Below, piece by piece: positions 17,183 through 26,031 of a stretch of 64,000 bases of DNA (positions are counted from its first letter, which is position 1; every line of letters starts with the position of its first letter). The notes under the pieces are model-generated. The model was given only the letters and a program-made list of their open reading frames with translations. It was not told where the DNA came from and ran no database searches. The stretch is taken from NCBI GenBank assembly GCA_902542235.1, contig CACBTT010000008.1, forward strand, positions 1 through 64,000. The letters run 5' to 3'. Both the position numbers and the translations under genes were made by a program. The DNA is from an uncultured Pelagibacteraceae bacterium. Lineage in GTDB: Bacteria > Pseudomonadota > Alphaproteobacteria > Pelagibacterales > Pelagibacteraceae.

Positions 17183-18484
17183 TTAGTCTCTTATTGCATA
17201 AGCGATAACACCAGTTTCGGTAACATCCGTACCTTTTAGCTCGGCTTCTTTACTCAATCTTATACCCATTGTATTTTTCATAATTGCCCAAACAATATAG
17301 GCGACCACAAATACAAATGCATTAATTGATAATACACCGATTAACTGTGCGCTAAAGTTTGCATCAGAATTTGTTAATGGAACTGCTAGTGTTCCCCAAA
17401 TTCCAGCAAACAAGTGAGCAGGAACTGCACCAACAACATCATCAATTTTGAAATTGAAAAGGAGTTTAGTTCCGAACACAACTATAATTCCTCCAATCGC
17501 ACCAATGAATATTGCTGCAATAGGCGCCGGTGCTAATGGTTCAGCTGTAATTGCTACTAGTCCACCAATTGCACCATTAAGCATTTGTACTACATCAGTT
17601 TTACCAGCTAGTAATCTAGTCATAACTGCTGCAGCTAAAACACCACCGCACGCTGCTAAGTTAGTATTAATAAAGATATTTGATACAGCAACTGCATCAT
17701 CGAAAGTTCCCATAGCAAGCTGTGAACCACCGTTGAAACCAAACCAACCTAACCATAAAATGAATACTCCAACTGTAACTAAAGGTATAGAAGAAGCTGC
17801 AAATGGTTTCATAGGTTTTGCTGCACCTGATTTATCGAATCTTCCTGTTCTTGCACCCAATAGTATTGCACCTGCTAATGCAGCTGCTCCACCAGTAGAG
17901 TGTACAAGTGTCGAACCAGCAAAGTCAGAGAACCCTAAAGTAGCTAACCAGCCACCACCCCACTGCCATCCCATGACAATTGGATAAATTATTCCTGATA
18001 AAATTGCTGCGAATAAGAAGAATGGCCATAATTTAATTCTTTCTGCCAATGTTCCTGATACGATTGAGACTGTTGTAGCACAAAATACCATTTGGAAATA
18101 CCAATCTGATCCATCCGCATATCCAGTATCAACAGCACTCGCGTCAGACCATGGTGTGAACGTTCCTATATATCCGCCTTCTGGAATTCCGTAAGCTAGG
18201 TTATATCCAACCATCCAGAACATAATTCCAGCTATTGAATATAAACCGATATTTTTCGCACAAATTACAGATACACTCTTAGAAGTTACCATTCCAGATT
18301 CTAGCATTGCAAATCCACAAGCCATAAACATGACTAGAAAACCACAAACTAAAAATAAAAATGAGTTAAAAATTGCTTGAACTTCTGCGGAGACTGTAGT
18401 TTCAGCGAAACCCGTACTTGTCATACTTAGTAAGAAAATTAAACTTACTAAAGGACTAACAAGTTTTTTTAAATGTTTTGTCAT
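17183..18484 (-). CDS. amt: Ammonium transporter (Amt/MEP family)
   Basis: This 433-residue inner-membrane ammonium channel has an N-terminal signal-like segment (LVSLIFLLSMTSTGFAETT) followed by about eleven helices. Amt landmarks are FLVMFMACGFAMLESGMV (residues about 52-69), GWQWGGGWLATLGFSDFAGS (about 168-187) with HSTGGAAALAGA just after, FILWLGWFGFNGGSQLA and AHLFAGIWG with the pore histidine. A perfect AGGAGG ribosome site sits four bases before the start, rare in this window and consistent with high expression. No glnK gene is adjacent. Ammonium is a main nitrogen source for SAR11-type cells. Confidence 0.96.
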   Translation of the reverse strand: MTKHLKKLVSPLVSLIFLLSMTSTGFAETTVSAEVQAIFNSFLFLVCGFLVMFMACGFAMLESGMVTSKSVSVICAKNIGLYSIAGIMFWMVGYNLAYGIPEGGYIGTFTPWSDASAVDTGYADGSDWYFQMVFCATTVSIVSGTLAERIKLWPFFLFAAILSGIIYPIVMGWQWGGGWLATLGFSDFAGSTLVHSTGGAAALAGAILLGARTGRFDKSGAAKPMKPFAASSIPLVTVGVFILWLGWFGFNGGSQLAMGTFDDAVAVSNIFINTNLAACGGVLAAAVMTRLLAGKTDVVQMLNGAIGGLVAITAEPLAPAPIAAIFIGAIGGIIVVFGTKLLFNFKIDDVVGAVPAHLFAGIWGTLAVPLTNSDANFSAQLIGVLSINAFVFVVAYIVWAIMKNTMGIRLSKEAELKGTDVTETGVIAYAIRD

Positions 18485-18580
18485 TTAACCTCCTATGTTA
18501 AAAAGAAGTTCTTATAATTTTAAAATAAATAAAAACTAATGATTGTTCTTAAAAATAGGTATGCAGTTTTTGCATGTAGA

Positions 18581-18624
18581 AACAGCCTTTATTAGGAATG
18601 GTTAAATTCTTTATAAAGGCTGTT
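18581..18624 (-). terminator. Hairpin downstream of the HU gene
   Basis: A perfect 12-bp inverted repeat (AACAGCCTTTAT / ATAAAGGCTGTT) with a 20-base loop begins nine bases beyond the HU stop codon. On the minus strand it is followed by a short TTTCT tract. It is a plausible terminator for HU although the loop is long. A shorter dyad (ATGCA / TGCAT at 18561-18575) lies beyond it. Confidence 0.6.
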
Positions 18625-18633
18625 AAATGAGTT

Positions 18634-18909
18634 TTACTTGTTAAATACTTCTTTAAGTGCTTTAGCAGGTAAAAACTTTACCTTTTGAGAAGCAGCGATT
18701 TGGATTTGCTCTCCAGTTCTTGGATTACGTCCAATTCGGGCTTTTCTTTTAGCCACTTTATATGTACCAAAACCTGCAATCTTTACAGAATCGTCGTTTT
18801 TCAACGCATCTAGTATAGTATTCGTAATAGTATCAAAAGTACGCTCTGCATCTGCTTTACTTTGATTTAACGAACCAGCTAGCTTTGCTACTAATTGTTT
18901 TTTGTTCAT
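18634..18909 (-). CDS. hup: HU-family histone-like DNA-binding protein
   Basis: This 91-residue nucleoid protein starts MNKKQLVAKLAGSLNQSKAD and shows the HU/IHF signature: VKIAGFGTYKVAKRKARIGR followed by NPRTGEQIQIAAS and KVKFLPAKALKEV. The start is set at the ATG at 18909, which has a GGAG ribosome site and the expected N-terminus. An upstream in-frame start would add 16 residues without HU resemblance. It binds and bends DNA as a dimer and is expected to be abundant in the cell. The gene stands alone, with a hairpin after it. Confidence 0.95.
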   Translation of the reverse strand: MNKKQLVAKLAGSLNQSKADAERTFDTITNTILDALKNDDSVKIAGFGTYKVAKRKARIGRNPRTGEQIQIAASQKVKFLPAKALKEVFNK

Positions 18910-19061
18910 TTTAGCTCCGGTTTTAAAGGTTTGTGAAACTATACTTAACAAAATCATTGATAATTCAAGCTTTTTTTTAGTATATATTTATTATTGAACA
19001 ACAATATGTAGTGGTTAAAAAAGTTAGTAATTACAACGTTTTTTTAGCTATTAAAAAAGCC

Positions 19062-20171
19062 TTAAAATAAGCCTAAATCTTTAAGGTCGTTAAATGTGGC
19101 GAAAAACATCAAAGATAACAACAAAAACATTCCGATTCGAAAAAAACCTTCCTGTGTTTTTTGACTTAAAGGACGACCTAAAACTTTTTCAAATGCATAA
19201 AACATCAGATGTCCTCCATCTAATAAAGGTATGGGAAATAAGTTAATTAATCCTAAACTTATTGAAATATAAGCCATCATACTGACAAAAGGTATAATTC
19301 CAAATTCTGCAACTTGACCAGAAATTTTTGCAATTCTAATTGGACCACCCAACTGAGAACTGTCACCTGCTCCTGTAAACATTGACCCAAGATATTTAAG
19401 TGAAGAAGTTGTTACAAAATAAACTTCATTAAATGATTGAAGTAAAGCTTGAGCAGGTCCAAGTTTTTTATGTGTTATTTGATTATTATAGGGGCTAAGT
19501 TTAATACCCACCATCCTTTTCTTCAATTTGTTTCCAAATTCATCAACACTATCAACAAAATTTGGCTTAACCTTTAAAATTATCTCCTGGTCGTATCTTG
19601 AAACTTTAAAATCGACAAATTCTGATGTTGACATTGCTATTAATTTAGAAACATCAAGAATACTCTCTACTTTTGTATTATCTATTTCAATAATAACATC
19701 ATTTTTTTGTATACCAGCAACTTCGGCTGGACTATCTTTTAACACTTCATCAATTACAGCTGGGGTGAAATCTTTACCCGCAAACATGTAAACGAATGTA
19801 AAAATGAACACAGCCAATATAAAGTTAGCTAAAGGTCCTCCAGCAACAATTAATGCTCTTTGGTAAAGGGGTTTTGTTACAAACAATTTATGTTGGTCTT
19901 CTTTACTATATTTTTTTAGTAGTTCCTCTTGATCTGCTTGTGAAAATACATTCCTATCTCCAAAAAATTTTACATATCCACCTAGAGGTATCCAACAAAC
20001 TTTCCATCTTGTCCCTGATTTATCATTCCATCCAAATAATTCTCGACCAAAACCTATTGAAAAATCTGTTACACCAACACCATATCTTTTTGCAAAATAA
20101 TAATGTCCATATTCATGAATGAAAACAACAACTACAATTAATATAATAAATGGTAATACAAAATTTAGCAT
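19062..20171 (-). CDS. rseP: Site-2 intramembrane zinc metalloprotease RseP
   Basis: RseP cleaves membrane-anchored anti-sigma factors and leftover signal peptides inside the membrane. The 369-residue protein has the zinc motif HEYGHYYFAKRYG in its first helix (residues about 19-31), a PDZ domain around residues 135-195 (VLKDSPAEVAGIQKNDVIIE), and the second catalytic motif NLFPIPLLDGGHLMFY near residue 315. Four membrane spans are expected. Its usual neighbours bamA, dxr and cdsA are not next to it on this side, where the thiV gene lies upstream instead. Confidence 0.94.
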   Translation of the reverse strand: MLNFVLPFIILIVVVVFIHEYGHYYFAKRYGVGVTDFSIGFGRELFGWNDKSGTRWKVCWIPLGGYVKFFGDRNVFSQADQEELLKKYSKEDQHKLFVTKPLYQRALIVAGGPLANFILAVFIFTFVYMFAGKDFTPAVIDEVLKDSPAEVAGIQKNDVIIEIDNTKVESILDVSKLIAMSTSEFVDFKVSRYDQEIILKVKPNFVDSVDEFGNKLKKRMVGIKLSPYNNQITHKKLGPAQALLQSFNEVYFVTTSSLKYLGSMFTGAGDSSQLGGPIRIAKISGQVAEFGIIPFVSMMAYISISLGLINLFPIPLLDGGHLMFYAFEKVLGRPLSQKTQEGFFRIGMFLLLSLMFFATFNDLKDLGLF

Positions 20172-20212
20172 TTATTCGATTATACAATAATTATGTTTTT
20201 ATTAAACATCAA

Positions 20213-21643
20213 TTATTTCAATTTCCATGCAATTATTGGTGATAAAGTTGCCGCAATAAATGAACAAAATAAAAGAGATTGAGAAATATATGATGGAGCC
20301 AAATCAATTGGCAAAATTACGCCAAATAATAGTGATTTAGAAAAATCTGGACTTGGAAAAAATAATAATCCTGCGATTAATCCAATTAATATAGAAACAT
20401 ATGCATTTTTTTCATCATAAGATTTTGAATAGAAAGTATAAAAAACACTTAGAACAGCCGCACAACAAAATAAATCTGCTATTAGAAATAAATAAAGGAT
20501 ACTAAATCCTTTTGATGCAACAAAAAAAGCTATAACTGAAAAAAATATAACAAATTGTTTTGAAATATTTAAATGATTATTTTTTAAATTAAATATTTTG
20601 TCAACATCTACTATTACCAAACTTGAAATAGCATTTATTAATGTATCAATGCTGCTAATTGTTAAAGAGATAGCTAAAATTATTACAACAACTGAGAATA
20701 CTATTAAATTTTCTTTTAATAAAATCGAGAAAAAGGCAAGATCAGGTATGACATTGGAATCTTGAGAAACAGCTACTAAACCACTAAATCCCATAAAAAA
20801 GACTATTGGTATTATTATTAATAATGAAAATATTAAACTTTTTTTTAGAACTTCGTAATTTTTTGCCGCATAAACTCTCTGCCAATTACCCTGATGAAAT
20901 AAATTCGTTGCAGCAACAGCTATAAAAAAAGTTAAACCTGCAGTATAATTTGGAAGATAGCTAAAACTTAACAAATGCGGATTATAATTTTTAATAATTT
21001 CAAAGTTAAAATCATTTGTTTCGATTGAAAAAATAAATATTAGACAAATTATTAAAAGAGCCATAAATACAAAAAATTGAATATTATCTGTAATTAATGA
21101 TGCTCTTAACCCTCCATATAATGTATAAAATAACGAACATGTTATTACTATTAATGAAGTAATCCATAATTCAGTGCCAGATACGTAATTAATTAAAAAA
21201 GCAACAGCAGTAACTTCAGCAATTAAAAAGATTGTCATATAAAAAATAGAAAAAACTAAAATAAGTTTATAAAGATTTGGTCCAAATCTTAATCTTATTA
21301 TTTCAATAATACTTTTGCCTTGCGGATAACTAGTTCTAAATTTTTTACCAAGATAAATTAAAATAAAGAGTGGAAATGCAGTCCCTAGTGAATAGCCAAT
21401 CACTGCACCAATTCCTCCCCATGTTGCTGCTGATGCGGGTCCAAATAAAATCCAAGCACCAAGAGCAGAGGCAACAAGACTTGATGTTAAAGATAAAGTT
21501 CCAATTGAGCGGTTAGCAACTAAGTAATTGTTTAGTCCTTTAAATTTTTTTGAATAGTAGATGCCTACAAAAATAAACAACAAACTTAAAGTTATAATCA
21601 AAATAATTGCTGTTACTTGATTAATTATATTTAGGTTATTCAT
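20213..21643 (-). CDS. thiV: Sodium:solute symporter, ThiV-type pyrimidine (HMP) transporter candidate
   Basis: This 476-residue sodium:solute symporter (SSS family) has about thirteen hydrophobic helices. LVASALGAWILFGPASAATWGG near residue 57-78 (shown without further residues) and NLFHQGNWQRVYAAKN near residue 245 are typical of the family. A TPP riboswitch lies directly before the start codon, tying the gene to thiamin supply. In SAR11, an SSS transporter with this arrangement was named thiV and proposed to import the thiamin precursor HMP, because these cells lack HMP synthesis. The substrate is therefore inferred from the riboswitch and that precedent. The start codon has a GGGA ribosome site lying within the riboswitch 3' end. 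Confidence 0.87.
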   Translation of the reverse strand: MNNLNIINQVTAIILIITLSLLFIFVGIYYSKKFKGLNNYLVANRSIGTLSLTSSLVASALGAWILFGPASAATWGGIGAVIGYSLGTAFPLFILIYLGKKFRTSYPQGKSIIEIIRLRFGPNLYKLILVFSIFYMTIFLIAEVTAVAFLINYVSGTELWITSLIVITCSLFYTLYGGLRASLITDNIQFFVFMALLIICLIFIFSIETNDFNFEIIKNYNPHLLSFSYLPNYTAGLTFFIAVAATNLFHQGNWQRVYAAKNYEVLKKSLIFSLLIIIPIVFFMGFSGLVAVSQDSNVIPDLAFFSILLKENLIVFSVVVIILAISLTISSIDTLINAISSLVIVDVDKIFNLKNNHLNISKQFVIFFSVIAFFVASKGFSILYLFLIADLFCCAAVLSVFYTFYSKSYDEKNAYVSILIGLIAGLLFFPSPDFSKSLLFGVILPIDLAPSYISQSLLFCSFIAATLSPIIAWKLK

Positions 21644-21647
21644 TTTT

Positions 21648-21712
21648 CCCTTTCTGAATTACCGGACAGGTTCAATGGGTTATTCTCAGCTAAAAAGCAC
21701 CCCAAAGTCTAA
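21648..21712 (-). promoter_or_regulatory. TPP (THI-element) riboswitch controlling thiV
   Basis: The minus strand reads TTTGGGGTGC, then GCTGAGAATAACCC, then TTGAACCTG, followed by CCGGTAATTCAG and AAAGGGA. These are, in order, the conserved boxes of the thiamin-pyrophosphate riboswitch. The P3 arm is almost absent, giving a very compact form of about 65 nt. The terminal GGGA is also the probable ribosome site of thiV, so TPP binding would most simply block translation start. Confidence 0.92.
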
Positions 21713-21848
21713 ATAAATCATTAAATTTAAAATTTCAAGAAATTATCCTAGATTTTGCATTACTGATTAGACTAATTAGCATTGTATTTTCTGAGTTGAT
21801 TGAATTAATTTACAAATTATTAATTCCCTTCCTTTTAGTTATAAACTT

Positions 21849-21876
21849 ATTAGGCTTTAAGAAATTAAAGCCTAAT
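21849..21876. terminator. Hairpin terminator after the second TauE-like gene
   Basis: A perfect 12-bp stem (ATTAGGCTTTAA / TTAAAGCCTAAT) closed by a GAAA tetraloop begins at the stop codon of the minus-strand permease. It ends the long minus-strand transcript in front of the thiV promoter region. There is no long T-run, so termination strength is uncertain. Confidence 0.65.
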
Positions 21877-22622
21877 TAAACCATAAAATCTAATATTAAC
21901 TTAAAACTACTAACCAAAATTAATGCATAAATAATATTGTAGAATAAATTTTCCTCAATTATTTTGAGTAATTTATAACCTATAAATATTCCAATTAGCG
22001 CTAAAGGGAAAAGAGTAACTGACTGATACAGAGTATCAAAATTCATCATGGATAAATAAACATACAGAGGAAGCTTAATTAGATTAACACAACTAAAAAA
22101 AATAATTCTTGTCCCAACATAAATTTCTTTCTTCATTCTTAATGGGAGTAAATAAAGACTTGTTGGCGTTCCACCAGCATGTACACAAAAACTTGAAAAA
22201 CCAGCGATAGATGAGCAAATTGCACCTTTTAAAAAATTTTTCTTAGCAGGTATTGTTTTTTCTTTTTTAAATAAAAAATAATGACCAGAAAATAAGAAAC
22301 CCATTATTCCAACAATTAGTTTAAGTAAATCCTCTGAAAAATAAGTAAAGGTAAATGAGCCTATTATTATTCCAATAGCAGCAAATGGAACTATTAACTT
22401 TAGTGTTCCAAAATCAAATTCCCTTCTAAATCTATAAACAGCAATAATGTCTGAAAAAATCAGTATGGGTAAAATTATAGCAAGCGCTTGATTTAATGGC
22501 ATAACTACTGTCATTAAAGGAACCGAAATTAATGATATCGATCCACCCAAACCAGATTTAGCAATTCCATATAAAACAATTGCAGGAACTACACTAAGAA
22601 AGAATAATAAGTTAATCTCCAT
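21876..22622 (-). CDS. TauE/SafE-family permease (second copy in window)
   Basis: This is a 248-residue membrane protein with about eight helices and the family glycine-rich motif IAKSGLGGSISLISVPLM near residue 20. The second-half motif is less clear (AGFSSFCVHAGGTPTSLYL near residue 140). It is shorter than the apr-linked copy and belongs to the subgroup with the HAGG.P form. It is the last gene of the cytochrome/ABC/small-protein run. The substrate is probably an organic or sulfur-containing anion, but nothing in the immediate surroundings fixes it. Confidence 0.78.
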   Translation of the reverse strand: MEINLLFFLSVVPAIVLYGIAKSGLGGSISLISVPLMTVVMPLNQALAIILPILIFSDIIAVYRFRREFDFGTLKLIVPFAAIGIIIGSFTFTYFSEDLLKLIVGIMGFLFSGHYFLFKKEKTIPAKKNFLKGAICSSIAGFSSFCVHAGGTPTSLYLLPLRMKKEIYVGTRIIFFSCVNLIKLPLYVYLSMMNFDTLYQSVTLFPLALIGIFIGYKLLKIIEENLFYNIIYALILVSSFKLILDFMV

Positions 22623-22628
22623 TATAAA

Positions 22629-22793
22629 TTAGAAATATAGCAACAAGGATAAAACTACTAATATTAAAACTAATATGATGATGGCTATATAATTGAGTTT
22701 AATTTTAAATTTGCTTAATAAAAATTCGTTAATTTTTTCCCAAAAAATTATAATTAAAATTAATATAACTGCTGGAAGAATAAATTTAATCAT
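22629..22793 (-). CDS. Small two-span membrane protein (54 residues), paralogue of its neighbour
   Basis: This ATG-initiated 54-codon frame ends seven bases before the TauE-like start. It has two hydrophobic helices (FILPAVILILIIIFWEKI and AIIILVLILVVLSLLLYF) joined by a short basic loop. It shares its layout and several residues with the next small gene upstream (I-P-A near the start, IK then an aromatic in the loop, IIILV in helix 2), suggesting a tandem duplication. It fills an otherwise empty 350-bp interval together with that gene. Family unknown. Confidence 0.55.
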   Translation of the reverse strand: MIKFILPAVILILIIIFWEKINEFLLSKFKIKLNYIAIIILVLILVVLSLLLYF

Positions 22794-22801
22794 AAATCTA
22801 T

Positions 22802-22969
22802 TTACATCAAAAAATACATCAATCCAAATATTACTAGTATTATTATTATCCAGATAGAGAAATTTGATACTAATTGTTTAATATTCGAATTTGATCTCAA
22901 AAAGTTTGGTAATACTAATATTAAGACTAGAATTAAAAATATTGCAGGAATTATTTGATCAACTGTCAA
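22802..22969 (-). CDS. Small two-span membrane protein (55 residues), TTG start
   Basis: The frame has a TTG start one base after the ABC permease stop, so reinitiation is likely. It encodes 55 residues: TVDQIIPAIFLILVLILVLP as first helix, a loop with NFLRSNSNIKQL, and a second helix IWIIIILVIFGLMYFL. It runs to a stop eight bases before the similar 54-residue gene. No ATG is available. The match in design to its neighbour and the tight spacing support it; no named family is recognised. Confidence 0.5.
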   Translation of the reverse strand: MTVDQIIPAIFLILVLILVLPNFLRSNSNIKQLVSNFSIWIIIILVIFGLMYFLM

Positions 22970-22970
22970 A

Positions 22971-23738
22971 TTAATTTTTTATATTATAACCCTTTTTTAA
23001 TATAGCTGCCACCAGTGTTACACAAACAATTAAAAATAAAATCATTGTTGATATACTTATCCATATATTAAAATCTGATACTCCATAAAATGAAAACCTT
23101 AGTCCATTAACTAAATATACAACAGGATTAAAATATGTGACTGTCTGCCAAAAACTTGGGAGCATGTCTAGAGAGTACAAACTACCACCAAGGAAAACCA
23201 TTGGCGTTATAACTATTGTAGGAATTATAGACATTTGCTCGAAATTTTTGCTTAATAGTCCAATCAAAAATCCAAACAATGCAAAAGTAAAAGCTACTAA
23301 GATTAATAGAAAAACCATTAGTAAAGGAAACTTTACATTTACCTCAGCAAAAAAAAGTGATGTAAAAAAAATCACTGCTGCTACTAATAATGTTTTTGTT
23401 GCCCCTGCTCCAACATAAGCTATAACAATCTCAGTTGTTGAAATTGGTGCAGCTAGTATTTCATAAATCGTTCCATTAAACTTTGGAAAAAATATTCCAA
23501 AAGAAGTGTTACTTATTGATTGAGTTAATAAGGTTAACATCAATAAACCAGGTACAATATAAGAACCGTAACTAATTCCATCAATGTTTTCGACATAATC
23601 ACCAATTACTGAACCAAATACTATAAAATATAATGATGTAGACAAAACTGGCGAAAGAAGAGATTGTATTAGTGTCCTTCTAAATCTATCCATTTCATGA
23701 AAATAAATTGCTTTTAACGCATGAAAGTTAATCGTCAT
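22971..23738 (-). CDS. ABC-2 type exporter permease
   Basis: This 255-residue inner-membrane permease of the ABC-2 superfamily has six helices. Recognisable parts are the cytoplasmic start [20 protein letters not shown], the GSVIGDY segment and the last-third [17 protein letters not shown] followed by [13 protein letters not shown]. It overlaps the ATPase gene by 11 bases and forms with it a two-gene exporter of the NodJ/drug-resistance type. The substrate is unknown. Small membrane proteins and a TauE-like permease follow in the same direction. Confidence 0.9.
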   Translation of the reverse strand: MTINFHALKAIYFHEMDRFRRTLIQSLLSPVLSTSLYFIVFGSVIGDYVENIDGISYGSYIVPGLLMLTLLTQSISNTSFGIFFPKFNGTIYEILAAPISTTEIVIAYVGAGATKTLLVAAVIFFTSLFFAEVNVKFPLLMVFLLILVAFTFALFGFLIGLLSKNFEQMSIIPTIVITPMVFLGGSLYSLDMLPSFWQTVTYFNPVVYLVNGLRFSFYGVSDFNIWISISTMILFLIVCVTLVAAILKKGYNIKN

Positions 23739-24663
23739 TGTTTTCCTTTACCAATGTAACAAAAATTTTCTCAAGGTTATTTTGCTCTGTCTTTAAATCT
23801 CTCATTCGTAAGCCTGCATTTTTTAGATCCTGAAGCATTTTAGTAATACCTGTTCTTTCTGCATGTAAATTATAATTATATATTAAAGAATATTTATCAC
23901 TTGAAATAAAGAGATTATACTCATCAAGCTCACTCGGAATATTTTCAACTTTATCTTGTAATTCAATTGTTAATTTTTTATGTCCCATTTTTTTCAATAA
24001 ATCAATTTTATTATCTACAACGATAATTTCACCTTGATTAATAACTGCTACTCTATCAGCAATAGCTTCTGCTTCTTCGATATAGTGTGTTGTTAAAATT
24101 ATAGTTACACCAGTTTTTCTTAATCCCTCTACGACCTTCCACATATCTTTTCTTAACTCAACATCTACACCAGCTGTTGGTTCATCAAGAAATAAGATTG
24201 AAGGTTCGTGTGATAAGGCTTTGGCAATCATCACTCTTCTTTTCATACCACCAGATAATTGGTTTAATCTTAAATCTTTCTTATCCCAAAGACTGAAATC
24301 TTTTAATATTTTTTCAATATGCTTAGGATCAGGTCCTTTGCCATATAATCCTCTTGAGTAAGAAACATTATTAAAAACTGTTTCAAATTGTTCTAGTGAA
24401 ATTTCTTGTGGAACCAAACCTATTCTAGATCTTGTCTCTCTATAATCTTTTATTATATCATATCCATCAACAGTTATTTCGCCAGAACTAGGTTTTACAA
24501 TTCCACAAACAATACTAATTAATGTAGTTTTACCAGCACCATTAGGTCCTAGCATTGCAATTATTTCACCTTGTTTTATTTTTAAATTTACAGATTTTAA
24601 AGCATTAAAACCATTGTCATATACTTTAGATAAATTATTTATTGTGATTAAATCTTTTGACAT
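23728..24663 (-). CDS. ABC exporter ATP-binding protein
   Basis: This 311-residue ATPase of the ABC-2/DrrA type has Walker [12 protein letters not shown] (residues about 39-49), signature [15 protein letters not shown], Walker [13 protein letters not shown], a switch histidine in [10 protein letters not shown] and a C-terminal regulatory region of about 90 residues. The lysine/arginine-rich signature matches multidrug, polysaccharide or lipid exporters rather than importers. It is coupled to the downstream permease. A 32-bp gap separates it from the DUF4396 gene upstream, so it may be part of the cytochrome transcript. Confidence 0.92.
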   Translation of the reverse strand: MSKDLITINNLSKVYDNGFNALKSVNLKIKQGEIIAMLGPNGAGKTTLISIVCGIVKPSSGEITVDGYDIIKDYRETRSRIGLVPQEISLEQFETVFNNVSYSRGLYGKGPDPKHIEKILKDFSLWDKKDLRLNQLSGGMKRRVMIAKALSHEPSILFLDEPTAGVDVELRKDMWKVVEGLRKTGVTIILTTHYIEEAEAIADRVAVINQGEIIVVDNKIDLLKKMGHKKLTIELQDKVENIPSELDEYNLFISSDKYSLIYNYNLHAERTGITKMLQDLKNAGLRMRDLKTEQNNLEKIFVTLVKENNDD

Positions 24664-24695
24664 TTTTGAAAATCAAATCTGATATAGTGATATTT

Positions 24696-25139
24696 TTAGT
24701 GACAAGCAATGTTATATTTTTTTAATCTCCAGTAATTGTAAGGCCATGGAGTTAAAAAACCAGCAATAAGCATTATTGGAACCACCCACCAATTTAAAAT
24801 AGCTCCACCTGTTAAAATTACATCTGTGAGGTTCATGGCTATTTCCATACTGACCATTGATATAAAGCTCATACCAAGTGCAGTCTTAAATGCTTTAGAG
24901 AAGTCAAGATTTTGTCTTAGTAAGATTATTGTTTCTAAAATTATACTAGTAATCAATCCATTTATAATTGCTAAAGTCATAATACCTAAAACAGGAAAAG
25001 GAATTTTAGTAATTTGAAAAAATAAAATTGTTCCCAAATCTCCAATTGCGCATCCTAGTAGACACCAACCAGTATTTTTAGCACTTCTTTTCCATGTATG
25101 TTTACATGACCAATGAAAATTTATTGTCTCTGAACTCAT
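24696..25139 (-). CDS. DUF4396 family membrane protein
   Basis: This 147-residue protein has four hydrophobic helices and a short soluble N-terminus with FHWSCKHTWKRSAKNTGWCL. GMSFISMVSMEIAMNLTDV and the end VVPIMLIAGFLTPWPYNYWRL match the DUF4396 pattern of repeated methionines followed by a PWPYNYWR-like tail. The methionine/histidine/cysteine content is often seen in metal-handling membrane proteins, but the family has no known function. Its start overlaps the cytochrome c stop by four bases. Confidence 0.82.
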   Translation of the reverse strand: MSSETINFHWSCKHTWKRSAKNTGWCLLGCAIGDLGTILFFQITKIPFPVLGIMTLAIINGLITSIILETIILLRQNLDFSKAFKTALGMSFISMVSMEIAMNLTDVILTGGAILNWWVVPIMLIAGFLTPWPYNYWRLKKYNIACH

Positions 25140-25564
25140 TGCTTGCTCATTTCTAAATGATATTCGTAAATATCATCTTTCCAATAGGACTTTATATAAG
25201 ATAAAATATTGTCTATTCCTTCATCACTTATCTCATCTCCAAATCCCATCATTTTTCCTTCATAATTTTTTATTAATTTTGCAAATCCATATTTAATCAT
25301 TCTATGTAATAATTCATCGGTATGATGCCAAGTATGACCAGTACCATTTAATGGAGGTGCTTTTCTATGCCCATCTTCATCTAATCCTTGCCAATTTGTT
25401 GCTCCTGCTAAATTTGCTTGATGACAAGATACACAATACTGATTGTATAATATTTTCCCATTTTTAATTGCTTCGATAGAGTCTCTAGTTATTGGATAAT
25501 GAGAGTGAGAAAGTGCAACTTTGGAGTAAAGTAAAGTTATTATGATAAAAAAAAATATTCTCAT
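25136..25564 (-). CDS. Periplasmic class I cytochrome c
   Basis: The protein of 142 residues starts at the ATG at 25564, where MRIFFFIIITLLYSKVALS gives a clear Sec signal peptide. A longer in-frame start at 25603 would bury this signal inside the previous gene. One heme site, CVSCHQ, lies near residue 43, with a likely axial methionine in GKMMGFGDEISD near residue 107. Such small cytochromes carry electrons in the periplasm. It lies four bases after the cytochrome c' gene and overlaps DUF4396, so the three are likely made together. Confidence 0.87.
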   Translation of the reverse strand: MRIFFFIIITLLYSKVALSHSHYPITRDSIEAIKNGKILYNQYCVSCHQANLAGATNWQGLDEDGHRKAPPLNGTGHTWHHTDELLHRMIKYGFAKLIKNYEGKMMGFGDEISDEGIDNILSYIKSYWKDDIYEYHLEMSKQ

Positions 25565-25568
25565 ATAA

Positions 25569-26012
25569 TTAGTGTGGCTTTCTAAATTTACTGTGACAAG
25601 CATTGCAATTTTTCCACATATACTGTTTTAAAGTTGCTCTTATATCATCACTTTCCTCTATAACACTTGCAAGCTTAATCATGTCATCTGAGGATTTTTG
25701 CATCAATGCATTAAATTCATCTTTATTTTCCCAGATGCTAGGTAATGCTTCTGTTCCATGTCCTTCTTTAGTATTTTCAGGAAAAAGGTTTAACAATTCT
25801 AAATAGTTTTCACTTACTTCTTTCATATATTTACTAGCTTTCTCAAATTCTAAATCTTTTGATAAAATATCAACTCTTTTTGCTGTCTTATAATTTGCGC
25901 TAAATAATGATTTCCTTTTCTTAATTATATCTTTTGCACTTTCTTCAGAATAAATATTAGTATTAACTGAGAAGATAAGTGTTACAAAAAATAGTATTTT
26001 TAAATGTCTCAT
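25569..26012 (-). CDS. Cytochrome c' / c556 family (class II cytochrome c)
   Basis: This 147-residue protein has a signal peptide (ILFFVTLIFSVNTNIYSEE) and an all-helical body. The heme motif CNACHSKFRK is at the extreme C-terminus, the hallmark of class II cytochromes. These proteins bind heme in a four-helix bundle and act in electron transfer or in binding gases such as nitric oxide. It is first in the minus-strand run and divergent from cytochrome b561, whose ATG lies about 20 bp away. Shared control of this small redox block is likely. Confidence 0.87.
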   Translation of the reverse strand: MRHLKILFFVTLIFSVNTNIYSEESAKDIIKKRKSLFSANYKTAKRVDILSKDLEFEKASKYMKEVSENYLELLNLFPENTKEGHGTEALPSIWENKDEFNALMQKSSDDMIKLASVIEESDDIRATLKQYMWKNCNACHSKFRKPH

Positions 26013-26031
26013 TTTATTTATAAAATAAAGT

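Noticed and set aside
17448-17987. 179-codon plus-strand frame
   Set aside because: It is antisense to the amt gene, which has unmistakable Amt motifs; the frame has alanine/proline-rich shadow composition.
18958-19061. Gap between HU and rseP examined for an RNA gene
   Set aside because: Only AT-rich sequence with short T-runs was seen; no tRNA-like cloverleaf or riboswitch boxes were found.
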